Source: Rhodospirillaceae bacterium
Lineage (GTDB): Bacteria > Pseudomonadota > Alphaproteobacteria > Dongiales > Dongiaceae
Reading direction: 5' to 3'
Length of the DNA: 64,000 nt
Assembly (NCBI GenBank): GCA_016712715.1
Contig: JADJQM010000002.1
Span: 1,116,001 to 1,180,000, forward strand
Part shown: positions 26,043-34,362 of the stretch, piece by piece
Layout: each line of letters starts with the position of its first letter
How positions within the stretch are numbered: position 1 is the first letter of the stretch
The notes under the pieces: generated by a model
Told to the model about the DNA's origin: nothing
The model's database searches: none
What the model saw: only the letters and a program-made list of their open reading frames with translations
Program-made: the position numbers and the translations under genes

Positions 26043-26761
26043 GGCGGGCCCCTCTCAACGTGCGATACCCAAGCGTATCACCCGCAATAGTTAACAGCAA
26101 ATCTTGACGCCGCGCAGCCCGTATTTTCATCCTGGGTGAATTGGAGGTATTTGTGGAATGGCACACGTCGTCTCAGCGACACCGTGGGACGCGCGCCCCT
26201 GCCTTCGTAGCTGCCGAACCTCGAATAGTCGCCCCATCGTATTGCCGGCACGCAAAATCACGCGTTGTGGCCCAGTGCGAGACGGCCCAGTGCGACACGG
26301 CCCAGTTCGACACGGCCCAGTTCGACACGGCCCTGTGCGACACGGCCCTGTGCGACACGGCCCTGTGCGACACGGCCCTGTACGACACGGCGGTACGCAT
26401 CACCCGCATCTCGCGCCGCTCCGACACGGCTGCCTTTCAGTTTCGAGAATGTCGCGATGCCGCTTTCCGCCAGCACCGGCGTCGCCGTTAACCCCAGGAC
26501 GGGACGGAAATCGATTTTCTCATCGACCGGGCTGATCAGGAGATATACCGGGCAAAGCGCGCGCGGCGGGCTGTGTAGCAACCCGGCCCAGCGCGCGGGG
26601 CCGATCTCGCGAAATTCTTCACTTTGCCCTGATGAGCCGGCATGAGCGATGGCTCGGGACTGTGAGCACCGCGCTCTGCGCCCAGGGCCATGACGCCGTT
26701 GCGTGCCTGGACTTTGAAGAATGTTGCTAGTCTCGTTCGGGGCCATCGGGGAGACATCTGC
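26043..26761. other. Non-coding gap with minisatellite
   Basis: This 719-base stretch holds a 15-bp tandem array (26271-26390) but no convincing gene. Frames that cross it are open on both strands only because the period is divisible by three. A frame from ATG 26158 with a GGAGG 12 bases upstream would encode an Arg/Pro/His-rich 125-residue product, which looks unnatural. The EamA promoter should lie near the right end. Confidence 0.6.
26271..26390. repeat. 15-bp minisatellite, eight units
   Basis: Eight consecutive 15-base units, all of the form CCC(A/T)GTnCGACACGG. Units 2-4 share CCCAG and units 5-8 CCCTG, so variants are clustered, as expected from stepwise duplication. A partial unit recurs near 26428. 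On the plus strand one frame would encode a five-residue Asp-Thr-Ala-rich repeat. Confidence 0.9.
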
Positions 26762-27658
26762 ATGGGCGAGATCTGGGGCGTGATGGCGGCGGTGCTCTCG
26801 AGCGGGATCGGTGGCACGGCGGTGGTGGCGACGCGCTATGTAATGGATGCCATCGACCCGCTGGCCCTGGGTGCGTTGCGCTTTGGCATCGGCTTTGTCC
26901 TCCTGCTGCCGTTGGCCCTTCTGCAGCGCGCGACATGGCCGGGGCGGCGGGACTGGCCGGGTGTCGCGGGGCTGGGGCTGCTGTTCTTTGCGCTGTTCCC
27001 GATCCTCTTCAACGCGTCGCTGATCTACACAACGGCGGCGCGCGGCGCACTCGCCTTGTCGACCCTGCCGCTCCTCACCTTGCTGGTAGGCGCCTTGCTC
27101 GGCATCGAGAAACTCACCCTGCGCAAGACGGTCGGCGTGTTGATCGCGATGTCGGGCGTGGCGCTGGCCTTGCTGTCGGGCCTTGCCACCGTGCCGGAAG
27201 GCGCCTGGCGCGGCGATCTGCTGATGATCGGCGCCGCCCTCTGCATGGCGCTCTACAATGTCTGGTCGCGCCCATTCATCCGCCGCTCGGGTCCCATTCC
27301 ATTTGCGACCGCCGGGATGGGTGTCGGGGCGCTTTGTCTCCTCATCGTGTCGGGAGCGCGCGGCGGATTTGCGCCGCTCGCCGCGTTCGACGTGCCGCAA
27401 TGGTCGGCGGTCGCCTATCTCGGCGTGTTCGGCGGGGCCGTGACCTTTTTCCTCTGGGCCTTTGCCCTCGGCCGCGCATCGCCGACGCGGGTCGCGATCT
27501 CGGTCACGGTCAACCCGATCACCGCATCGCTGTTCGGCGCGGCTCTGCTCGGCGAGGCGATCCGCTGGAATCTCGTGGTGGGCTTGGTGACCGTATTTGC
27601 CGGGATCTGGCTCGCGGTGACTAATGCGAAATCCGTCGATGAGGTCGGCCCGGCCTGA
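26762..27658 (+). CDS. EamA/DMT family transporter
   Basis: A 298-residue protein with ten predicted membrane segments in two EamA repeats: residues 1-140 (YVMDAIDPLALGALRFGIGF, TTAARGALALSTLPLLTLL) and 150-290 (MIGAALCMALYNVWSRPFI, VTVNPITASLFGAALLGEAI). Members export metabolites or drugs. ATG 26762 is preceded by GGGGAG at the right distance; the frame is open further upstream but without support. Confidence 0.92.
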   Translation: MGEIWGVMAAVLSSGIGGTAVVATRYVMDAIDPLALGALRFGIGFVLLLPLALLQRATWPGRRDWPGVAGLGLLFFALFPILFNASLIYTTAARGALALSTLPLLTLLVGALLGIEKLTLRKTVGVLIAMSGVALALLSGLATVPEGAWRGDLLMIGAALCMALYNVWSRPFIRRSGPIPFATAGMGVGALCLLIVSGARGGFAPLAAFDVPQWSAVAYLGVFGGAVTFFLWAFALGRASPTRVAISVTVNPITASLFGAALLGEAIRWNLVVGLVTVFAGIWLAVTNAKSVDEVGPA

Positions 27659-27683
27659 TCCGCGGCCGGTCTTGCCTTACTCT

Positions 27684-27712
27684 GCCGGTGCTGCTTCCGG
27701 TTCATAGACCGG
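27684..27712. repeat. Left copy of 29-bp direct repeat
   Basis: These 29 bases are identical to 28993-29021, which form the last codons of the MFS gene. The copy lies 25 bp after the EamA stop and marks the left edge of a 1.3-kb segment of lower GC that carries one EEP gene. Confidence 0.9.
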
Positions 27713-27759
27713 ACCTTGCCTCTTTTGTGGCATGGGCATCGGGTCCTTGCCGTCGTTCA

Positions 27760-28788
27760 TCACTTGTCCAGCGCAGCCAGCTCTTTCAAATAGGCGTTGG
27801 TTTCGTCAACGCCGAATTCGCTCCACATGATGAGATGGTCGGACATCTGGTATGTCCGCCAGTCGTTGAACGCCTTCACCGTCCTGGCTTTCGTGATGTG
27901 ACGGAACTTCTTCGGGTCATTGAAGACATAGTCGAAGAAATCGAAGATTCCCGCTTGGGTATTCTTCGCGGTCGCCTTGTGTTTGAAGAAAGCAATCTGG
28001 TCGTAAAACTTGTCCATCTTGACATTCGAGCCTTTGGGCAGCGCCGCCAGTTTTTCCGGCACGAAGAACTTGTTCTTGGTCAAACCGGCAAAGGTCTTGT
28101 CGCTGCGCTTGAAGATATTGAAATCGCCAAGCAGTACCAGATGCTCCGGTGAATAGTTCTTGGGAGCCGCGATGTCGATATAGTCCTTCGCTTTGCTGGC
28201 GAGGATTTTGGCGAGCTTGTCTATTTCCTCAACGCGCCGTTTCGGATCAGGTTTTCCCTCGCCGTAATAGATGTGAACCGTGCAGAGGTTGAATTTTGTC
28301 CAGCCGACCTGAAAACCGCAGATGAACGGCGTCCGCGCTATCTGCGCGACTTCCGCGCTCGCCTCCTTGTTTGGCAGGACCATTTCGCCTGCCAGACCCG
28401 TAAAGCTCACCTTCCCCTTATTGAAGATGAAGGCCATGCGTTCAAAATTGCCACCGTCGGCATAGCTGACATCGGAATACACCACGTCCCATTGCGGGCC
28501 GAGAATTCGCACCACGTCCTTAAGCGCGCGAAGATCGGCCCGCACTTCCTGAACGGCGATGAGATCAAATCGGCTGAGACATTCGGCGATAAAATAAAGC
28601 GCTTCCGGCAGCCGTGGTCCCATTTTCTCGCCGCCGAATTCTCGGATGTTCCAGGTGGCAAGCAGGAAATTTCCTTCGCTCTTCGCTGGAATCTTCCGCG
28701 AGAGCCCTCTTCGGATGTTGAAAAGGCCGTAGATGGCCCGGCGACGTTCTTCAACATCTTTGATTTGACGCAAGCCGGTGTAATTCAT
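27760..28788 (-). CDS. EEP-family nuclease on a 29-bp-repeat-flanked segment
   Basis: A 342-residue lysine-rich protein of the DNase I-like EEP fold: LATWNIREFGGEKMG (N-terminal Asn), LIAVQEVRADLRAL (catalytic Glu), CTVHIYYG, LLGDFNIF and the terminal MSDHLIMWSEFG. It is predicted to be a Mg-dependent nuclease or phosphodiesterase without a signal peptide. ATG 28788 has GGGGGAA upstream. The base composition and Lys/Phe/Asn-rich coding differ sharply from neighbours, and the gene sits alone between 29-bp direct repeats, so it was probably acquired by transfer. A defence role is possible but unproven. Confidence 0.88.
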   Translation of the reverse strand: MNYTGLRQIKDVEERRRAIYGLFNIRRGLSRKIPAKSEGNFLLATWNIREFGGEKMGPRLPEALYFIAECLSRFDLIAVQEVRADLRALKDVVRILGPQWDVVYSDVSYADGGNFERMAFIFNKGKVSFTGLAGEMVLPNKEASAEVAQIARTPFICGFQVGWTKFNLCTVHIYYGEGKPDPKRRVEEIDKLAKILASKAKDYIDIAAPKNYSPEHLVLLGDFNIFKRSDKTFAGLTKNKFFVPEKLAALPKGSNVKMDKFYDQIAFFKHKATAKNTQAGIFDFFDYVFNDPKKFRHITKARTVKAFNDWRTYQMSDHLIMWSEFGVDETNAYLKELAALDK

Positions 28789-28985
28789 CGAATTCCCCCG
28801 TCGGTTCAAACCCTGGTCCAGATCCCATGACCTGATGGAAAATACCATAGGTAGTAGAGATCGTCAAAATGACCGTGTTACGGTTAGGTGACGGCGGGAG
28901 GAGTCGGCCACGAAGAGGGCGCCAGAGGCTGCTGATACTCGGACCTGGATAGGCTGTCTCGTGACGAAGGTATGGTGACCGCGAC

Positions 28986-30194
28986 CTATTCGGCCGGTGC
29001 TGCTTCCGGTTCATAGACCGGCTCACTCCCGCCCGTCCGTCTGGTGAGCCAGAGCGAGAAAAGCGCGACGCCGCAGGCGGCAAACGCCACGGCGGCACCC
29101 ATCCACGGCACGCTCTCATAGCCAAAGCCATGGGCGATGGGCAGGCCGCCCAGGAACGCCCCCGAGGCGCAGCCGATGTTGAAGCCGGCATGATTGAGGA
29201 CCGAGACCATGTTGGGCGCCCCCTTGGCCTCGTTCACCACATGCATCTGCAAGGGCGCCACCACGGCGAAACCAGCGACACCCCAGACGATGAGGGTTGC
29301 GATCGCCGTCACCGGGTTGAAGGCCGTCACGGTGAAGAGGGCGAGCAAGCCGCCGGTCAGCAGGAAGAGGCCGATGAGCGAGGGCATGAGCTTCCAATCG
29401 GCAAGTCGCCCGCCGAGGAGATTGCCGACGGTGAGGCCGATGCCGAACACCACCAGCACATAGGTGACCGAGGCGGCGGCGATGCCGGTGACATTGGTGA
29501 GGATCGGCGTGATGTAGGTGTAGACCGAGAACATGGCGGCGGCCGAGAGCGCGCTCATGGCCATGCCGAGGGCGACCTGCGGGCGCTTCAGCACCGCGAA
29601 CTCGCCCAGCAGCGATTTTGATCTGAGGGCCGCCATGCGCGGCACCATGATGGCGACCGCGATGGCGGCAATGACCCCGATCATCGCCACGGCGAGGAAG
29701 GTGAAGCGCCAGCCGAAGGCCTGGCCAAGGGCGGTGCCGCCGGGCACGCCCAGCACATTGGCGACCGTGAGGCCTGCCATGGTGAGCGACATCGCCTGCG
29801 CCCGCTGATGCTTCGGGGCGAGGTCGGCTGCGACCACCGCGCCGATCCCCATGAAAGCCGCATGCGCAAAGGCGGTGAAGATGCGGGCCGCCAGCATCAA
29901 TTCGTAAGTGGGGGCGAGGGCGCAGAAGAGATTGCCGAGCACGAACACGCCCATGAGGCCGAGCAGCGCCCCCTTGCGCGGCAGGCGCGCGGTGAGGATG
30001 GCAAGGATGGGCGCGCCGATGACGACGCCGACCGCATAGCCCGTGACCAGCAGGCCCGCCTGCGGAATGTCGACGTTGAGATCGCGCGCCACATCGGGGA
30101 GGAGGCCCATCACCACGAATTCAGTCGTGCCGATGCCGAAACAGCCGGCGGCAAGGGCGAGGATCGAACGCGGCAGGGCCATCTGGACCATCAT
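28986..30194 (-). CDS. MFS transporter, DHA1 (AraJ-like) family
   Basis: A 402-residue drug/sugar-efflux type facilitator with twelve membrane segments. AraJ/YdhP-like signatures include FGIGTTEFVVMGLLPDVARD, GYAVGVVIGAPIL, RLPRKGALLGLM, FMGIGAVVAADLAPKHQRAQ and VNEAKGAPNMVSVLNHAGF. It probably expels hydrophilic drugs or metabolites by proton antiport. Starts at 30194, 30191 and 30182 are all possible. Its last residues are encoded inside the right 29-bp repeat. Confidence 0.92.
   Translation of the reverse strand: MMVQMALPRSILALAAGCFGIGTTEFVVMGLLPDVARDLNVDIPQAGLLVTGYAVGVVIGAPILAILTARLPRKGALLGLMGVFVLGNLFCALAPTYELMLAARIFTAFAHAAFMGIGAVVAADLAPKHQRAQAMSLTMAGLTVANVLGVPGGTALGQAFGWRFTFLAVAMIGVIAAIAVAIMVPRMAALRSKSLLGEFAVLKRPQVALGMAMSALSAAAMFSVYTYITPILTNVTGIAAASVTYVLVVFGIGLTVGNLLGGRLADWKLMPSLIGLFLLTGGLLALFTVTAFNPVTAIATLIVWGVAGFAVVAPLQMHVVNEAKGAPNMVSVLNHAGFNIGCASGAFLGGLPIAHGFGYESVPWMGAAVAFAACGVALFSLWLTRRTGGSEPVYEPEAAPAE
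28993..29021. repeat. Right copy of 29-bp direct repeat
   Basis: Identical over 29 bases to 27684-27712. It lies within the 3' end of the MFS gene, so the left copy is best seen as a duplicated piece of that gene end, produced when the EEP segment was inserted. Confidence 0.9.
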
Positions 30195-30327
30195 CCGGAC
30201 TAAGGTCGGGGAAGGTCATTCTTCGCACATGCAGCAAAAGCGCAAAAGTTAATTCGTCATACCAATGGCGCGGGTGGCTTTGCCCGAAAAGCATGCCTCG
30301 CTTGCCCGCCCCCGATACCTGTGATTT

Positions 30328-30367
30328 GCTGCCAGCTAATCGATTAGCTAAACGATTAGCTGGCAGC
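30328..30367. promoter_or_regulatory. Nested LacI-type operators
   Basis: A perfect 14-bp palindrome with central CG, GCTAATCGATTAGC, lies at 30335-30348. A second, one-mismatch copy lies at 30347-30360, centred 12 bp away. Around both, 15-base arms at 30328-30342 and 30353-30367 form a perfect inverted repeat. The PhyH start is 27 bp downstream. The size, symmetry and central CG fit a LacI-family repressor, and one is encoded in the same operon. Confidence 0.8.
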
Positions 30368-30394
30368 TAACAGCGACTTTTCGGGAGAAGCGCC

Positions 30395-31273
30395 ATGTAC
30401 ACCAAGCGAGCCCTCCACGACCTCGGCGTCACCGGCGCCGATTTCACCGACGGCGAACGCCGCCAGCTCGACGAGGACGGCTACTTCATCCGCAAGGGCA
30501 TCTTCTCACCCGCCGAATGCCGGGCGATGGCGGATGCCTTCGACCATCTCTCGGCCATCGAAGGCGCGCAGGGCGGGCATGAGGTCCATGTCGAACCAGG
30601 CGCCCCGCGCGTCTCCAACATCTTCAACAAATCGACCGCATTCGACCGCTGCCTCGAGATCAAGACGGTGCTGGCTGCCTCCGCCTATCTGCTGGGCGAG
30701 ATCAAGGTACATGGCGCCAATCTGCGCGAGCCGTTGCGGGGCAGGGGCCAGCAGGATCTCCATGTCGATGTGCCCAAGCATTTCGACGGCGATTGGTGGG
30801 TCCTCAACGTCATCATCTGCTTCGACGACATGACGCTGGAGAACGGCCCGACCCGCGTCGTGCCGGGCTCGCATCATTGGGCGCCCTTCAACTGCTCGAT
30901 CGTCAACCGCTTCGACTGGACCCCGCAGCCTTTGTCGCCCGAGGACGAGGCGCGCGTGCCCCAGGACGCCGGCGCACCCTATCCCGGCGAGGTATTGGTG
31001 GAAGCGCCGGCAGGTTCGATCATCGTGTGCAATTCATCGATCTGGCATAGCGGTACCCGCAACAACAACGGCGCCCGCCGCCGCGTGTTGCATCTGACTT
31101 ATACCCGCCGCGATCTGCCCCAGCAGCTGGTGCAGCGCGAACATCTGGTTCAGGCGACCTATGAGCGCATGAGCGATGTGCAGCGATATCTGCTCGACAT
31201 CGAGCCGATGGCGCCGGGTGCCATCCTGCAATCGGCCCGAGCACCCGGTGCCAGCAAGGATTGGTGGGCCTGA
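30395..31273 (+). CDS. Phytanoyl-CoA dioxygenase (PhyH) family protein
   Basis: A 292-residue Fe(II)/2-oxoglutarate oxygenase. The N-terminal LDEDGYFIRKGIFSPAECRA is typical of PhyH proteins. Iron ligands are His and Asp in LHVDVPKHFDGDWW and the distal His in SSIWHSGTRNNN; RRRVLHLTYTRRD should bind 2-oxoglutarate. The substrate is unknown. ATG 30395 follows GGGAG. The LacI-type gene starts eight bases after its stop, and nested operators precede it, so induction by the substrate or a product is likely. Confidence 0.9.
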   Translation: MYTKRALHDLGVTGADFTDGERRQLDEDGYFIRKGIFSPAECRAMADAFDHLSAIEGAQGGHEVHVEPGAPRVSNIFNKSTAFDRCLEIKTVLAASAYLLGEIKVHGANLREPLRGRGQQDLHVDVPKHFDGDWWVLNVIICFDDMTLENGPTRVVPGSHHWAPFNCSIVNRFDWTPQPLSPEDEARVPQDAGAPYPGEVLVEAPAGSIIVCNSSIWHSGTRNNNGARRRVLHLTYTRRDLPQQLVQREHLVQATYERMSDVQRYLLDIEPMAPGAILQSARAPGASKDWWA

Positions 31274-31281
31274 CCGCCGTC

Positions 31282-32283
31282 ATGGCAACGATGCGCGATG
31301 TGGCGGATGAGGCCGAGGTCTCGGTCGCGACCGTTTCTGCCTGCGTCAGCGGCCGGCGCTTCGTGAGCCCGGCGCTGAAGGCGCGGGTCGAGCGCGCCAT
31401 TGCGACGCTGGGCTATCAGCCGGACGGGATCGCGCGTTCCTTGCGCACCGGCAGCACCGACCTCATCGGCCTGGTCATCCCCGACATCACCAACCCGTTC
31501 TTCACCGAATTCGTGCACGGCGTCGAGTTGATGGCCAAGGCCTATGGCTATGCGACGATCCTTGCCGACAGCAATTACGACATCGCAGCCGAGGCGAAGA
31601 TGATGAGCCTCATGCGCCAGCAGCGGGTCGACGGCCTCATCCTCTGTCCGGCCGGCAGCCGCAGTGACTACCGCTTCGACGGCTGGTCGCGCGACATCCC
31701 GGTGGTGATCGTCGACAATGCCTGGGATGACACGCCCTTCGACACCATCACGCTCGACAATGTCGTGGCCGGGCTGGAGACGACGCGGCACATCCTCCAG
31801 CAGGGGCACCGCGACATCGCCATCATCGCCGGCCCCAAAGGCAACCATACCAGCGACGAACGTCTCCAGGGCTTCGAACGCGCCATGGGCTCAGCGAAAT
31901 TGAGGCTGCAGCCCGATTTCATCCGCCATGCCGATTTCCGCGAAGCCGGCGGCTATCGGGAAGCCCAGGCCCTCATCGATCTCAAGCGGCGCCCAAGCGC
32001 CATCTTCGTTGCCAACAACAACATGCTGATCGGCGTCATGCGCGCGCTGCATGATCGCGGCCTCAAGGCACCCGATGACATGTCGGTGGCCAGCATCGAC
32101 GATTTCCCCTGGGCCGGCGCCTTCAGGCCGGGCCTCACCACGGCGCGCCAGCCGGTGGGCGAAATGGCCCAGCACGCCCTGCGCCTCATCCGCAAGCGCG
32201 CTTTCGAGGAAGAGGTGTCGCCGCGCGAACAGGTCATGCTGCCGGCGCAACTGATCGTCCGGGATTCTGTCCGGCGGCATTAA
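31282..32283 (+). CDS. LacI family transcriptional regulator
   Basis: A 333-residue regulator. The N-terminal helix-turn-helix and hinge (MRDVADEAEVSVATVSACVS, then YQPDGIARSLRTG) recognise DNA; the rest is a periplasmic-binding-protein-like effector domain (IGLVIPDITNPFFTEFVHGV, VDGLILCPAG, FVANNNMLIGVMRAL, SIDDFPWA). ATG 31282 is preferred because it begins just before the conserved helix. It is coupled to the PhyH gene and probably binds the operators at 30328-30367. Confidence 0.93.
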   Translation: MATMRDVADEAEVSVATVSACVSGRRFVSPALKARVERAIATLGYQPDGIARSLRTGSTDLIGLVIPDITNPFFTEFVHGVELMAKAYGYATILADSNYDIAAEAKMMSLMRQQRVDGLILCPAGSRSDYRFDGWSRDIPVVIVDNAWDDTPFDTITLDNVVAGLETTRHILQQGHRDIAIIAGPKGNHTSDERLQGFERAMGSAKLRLQPDFIRHADFREAGGYREAQALIDLKRRPSAIFVANNNMLIGVMRALHDRGLKAPDDMSVASIDDFPWAGAFRPGLTTARQPVGEMAQHALRLIRKRAFEEEVSPREQVMLPAQLIVRDSVRRH

Positions 32284-32476
32284 GCAGACCCTGTGACGCA
32301 TCGCACAATTTGTCACATGATTTCGCTGTCAGATATATTATCATATTGATATATAACGATATTAAAGAAGCAATAAAGACGCATTTCATTTGAACTTATA
32401 GACCGATCCGCGCCACCAATCGGCATCGGCCCAGCATGACGCAGGGCCTTATGCAGAAACCAAGAGACGGTGGATC

Positions 32477-33343
32477 ATGAACAAGACTCAACTTCTTTCC
32501 GCGATTGCCTTCACGACTTTGACGATTACCTGGATGCCCATCGCAGCCCAGGCCAACGCCGGCACCTGCACCCAGCTTTCGGGCCAGGCACTGCAGCAGC
32601 GCATCAATGCCGGCAAATGCGACACGGCCACGCATCTCAGCCCGGAAATGACCACGGCTCTCGCCATGGCCGAGAAGGGCAAGAAGGCCGGCGACACGTT
32701 TATCGAACAGCCCGTGACCGAAGACGGCGAGGAGCCTGGTGATGAAGAAGCCAAGAATGATGGCGGCGAACCGAGCAAGGAGAATGGTAGCGACGTGGAC
32801 GGCGATTCCGGCAACGGGTCGGGCAACGGCGGCGGCAAGCAGAAGAAGCTCCCGGGTGACGAGATTGTCATGAAGAATCCGGGCGGCAAGATCAACATTG
32901 GCGACAAGCCGGTGCTGAAGAAGCACAAGCAGCCCAATGGTGACGAAGCGATCGGCGAAAAGATCGAAGAGCTGGAATTTGGGACGCCGGAACATGACCT
33001 GGCGATCGCCGAGGAAGTCGAGGTTCTTGGGCTCGCCGATCCGAAGGAGCCGAATCTGGGTCTCGCCGCTCCGAAGGAACCGATCAAGGCTCTGGCTGAG
33101 CCTGAGGATCCGATCAAGACGCTCGCGGAGCCGAAAGACAAGCTGCGGGTGCTGGCCGATCCGAAGAAGTCGGAGCCGGCGCTGTTCGAAAAGATCGGCG
33201 ATCTGCTGTTCGGTGCGCCGAACGACGTCAAGGGCGCCTTTCAGAACGGCCGTGACGGCAAGGACGCCAAGGGGAATGACGGCGGCAAGAAGGACAAAGA
33301 CAGCGGCCGCGGGTCGAGAGGTGGCAGCGGCATCGCCGGCTGA
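32477..33343 (+). CDS. Secreted acidic protein with 10-residue tandem repeats
   Basis: A 288-residue protein of no recognised family. A signal peptide (NKTQLLSAIAFTTLTITWM, cleavage near AQA-N) is followed by a short domain with two cysteines (AGTCTQLSG, NAGKCDTATHLSP), an acidic Gly/Asp/Glu/Ser-rich linker, five tandem 10-residue repeats of the form LAxPK-x5 (residues about 186-235) and a Gly/Lys/Asp-rich tail. This suggests an extended envelope or surface protein. AT-rich promoter DNA precedes it and a terminator follows, so it is monocistronic. Confidence 0.85.
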   Translation: MNKTQLLSAIAFTTLTITWMPIAAQANAGTCTQLSGQALQQRINAGKCDTATHLSPEMTTALAMAEKGKKAGDTFIEQPVTEDGEEPGDEEAKNDGGEPSKENGSDVDGDSGNGSGNGGGKQKKLPGDEIVMKNPGGKINIGDKPVLKKHKQPNGDEAIGEKIEELEFGTPEHDLAIAEEVEVLGLADPKEPNLGLAAPKEPIKALAEPEDPIKTLAEPKDKLRVLADPKKSEPALFEKIGDLLFGAPNDVKGAFQNGRDGKDAKGNDGGKKDKDSGRGSRGGSGIAG

Positions 33344-33379
33344 TCCGCCGCTGGCCATTCGACCGCCCCAAGGGGCAAA

Positions 33380-33414
33380 CCCGCGACCGCGCCTCGGTCG
33401 CGGGTCTTTCTTTT
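33380..33414 (+). terminator. Rho-independent terminator
   Basis: Perfect ten-base arms at 33380-33389 and 33395-33404 with a five-base loop are followed directly by TCTTTCTTTT. It lies 37 bp after the stop of the repeat-containing secreted protein. Confidence 0.92.
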
Positions 33415-33487
33415 ACTGTCGCCTTGCGAGACACCCGTCACGGGTTTGGCTACACTCCAGCACAATGCAGCTGGAGGAAGATAAGAG

Positions 33488-34258
33488 ATGAGCCAGAGAT
33501 TGAACAGCAAGGTGGCACTGGTCACCGGCGCCACTTCGGGGATCGGCCTTGCCATCGCCGAGCGATTCGCCGCGGACGGGGCGAAGCTTGTCCTCACCGG
33601 CCGCAACCAGGCACCAGGCGAGGCGCTGGCGAAGAAACTCGGTGCGACCTTCTTTGCCGGCGACGTGCTGGAAAAGGGTCTGGCCGACGATCTTGTGGCG
33701 CGCTCGGTCGCCTTGCATGGCCGCCTCGATATCCTGGTCAACAATGCCGGCATCATCCATCGCGGCAATATCCTGGAGACATCCGACGATGATTTCGCCC
33801 GCGTGATGGGCGTCAATGTCGATGCGGTGTTCCGCTTCAGCCGCGCCGCCATCCGCCAGATGGTGGCGCAGTTTGAGGCAAGCGGCAAAGGTGGCGCCAT
33901 CGTCAACATCGCGTCCGACTGGGCCGTGGTGGCGGGCAAGCGCGAACTGGCCTACTGCACCTCGAAGGGCGCCGTCGTGATGCTGACCAAGGCCGCGGCC
34001 CTCGACCATGCGCGCCAGGGCATCCGCGTCAACGCGGTCTGCCCGGGCGATGTGGAAACGCCCATGCTGCTGGGTGGCATCGAGCATCGCGGCGACGATC
34101 CCAAGCTGGGCTTGCAGAAGAATGGCGACTCAATCCCCATGGGCCGCGTCGGCCAGCCGTCGGAAATCGCCCAGGCCGTTTCCTTCCTGGCCTCGGATGA
34201 AGCGAGCTTCATGACCGGCCATGCCATGCTGGTGGATGGCGGCAACACCGCGCAATAG
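33488..34258 (+). CDS. SDR family oxidoreductase
   Basis: A 256-residue classical short-chain dehydrogenase: cofactor motif TGATSGIG (residues about 14-21), NNAG at about 84, catalytic Ser in NIASDWA and Tyr/Lys in YCTSKGA, and the usual C-terminal FMTGHAMLVDGGNTAQ. The basic residue in TGRNQAPG suggests NADP(H). The oxidised alcohol is unknown. The start has GGAGG 13-9 bases upstream. Confidence 0.93.
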   Translation: MSQRLNSKVALVTGATSGIGLAIAERFAADGAKLVLTGRNQAPGEALAKKLGATFFAGDVLEKGLADDLVARSVALHGRLDILVNNAGIIHRGNILETSDDDFARVMGVNVDAVFRFSRAAIRQMVAQFEASGKGGAIVNIASDWAVVAGKRELAYCTSKGAVVMLTKAAALDHARQGIRVNAVCPGDVETPMLLGGIEHRGDDPKLGLQKNGDSIPMGRVGQPSEIAQAVSFLASDEASFMTGHAMLVDGGNTAQ

Positions 34259-34362
34259 GCCCGTCCAGAAAATCGCCGCCGGGATTGCGCGCAGGGTTTG
34301 TGCTGGCCGGCCGTGATGATCCTTGCCACCGCACGTCATCATTTCTGAGGGGAGACAACGCC

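Noticed and set aside
24756..26090. 444-codon open frame on the plus strand
   Set aside because: It is antisense to the patatin-like gene, which has a complete catalytic set.
26271..26390. CRISPR array
   Set aside because: Units of 15 bases follow directly on one another with no spacers, and there are no cas genes.
26141..26491. Possible pentapeptide-repeat protein over the minisatellite
   Set aside because: The repeat reads Asp-Thr-Ala with Leu/Gln-Cys/Phe and lacks the A(D/N)Lxx rule; the flanks look random and the start is TTG. A DNA-level tandem duplication is a better explanation.
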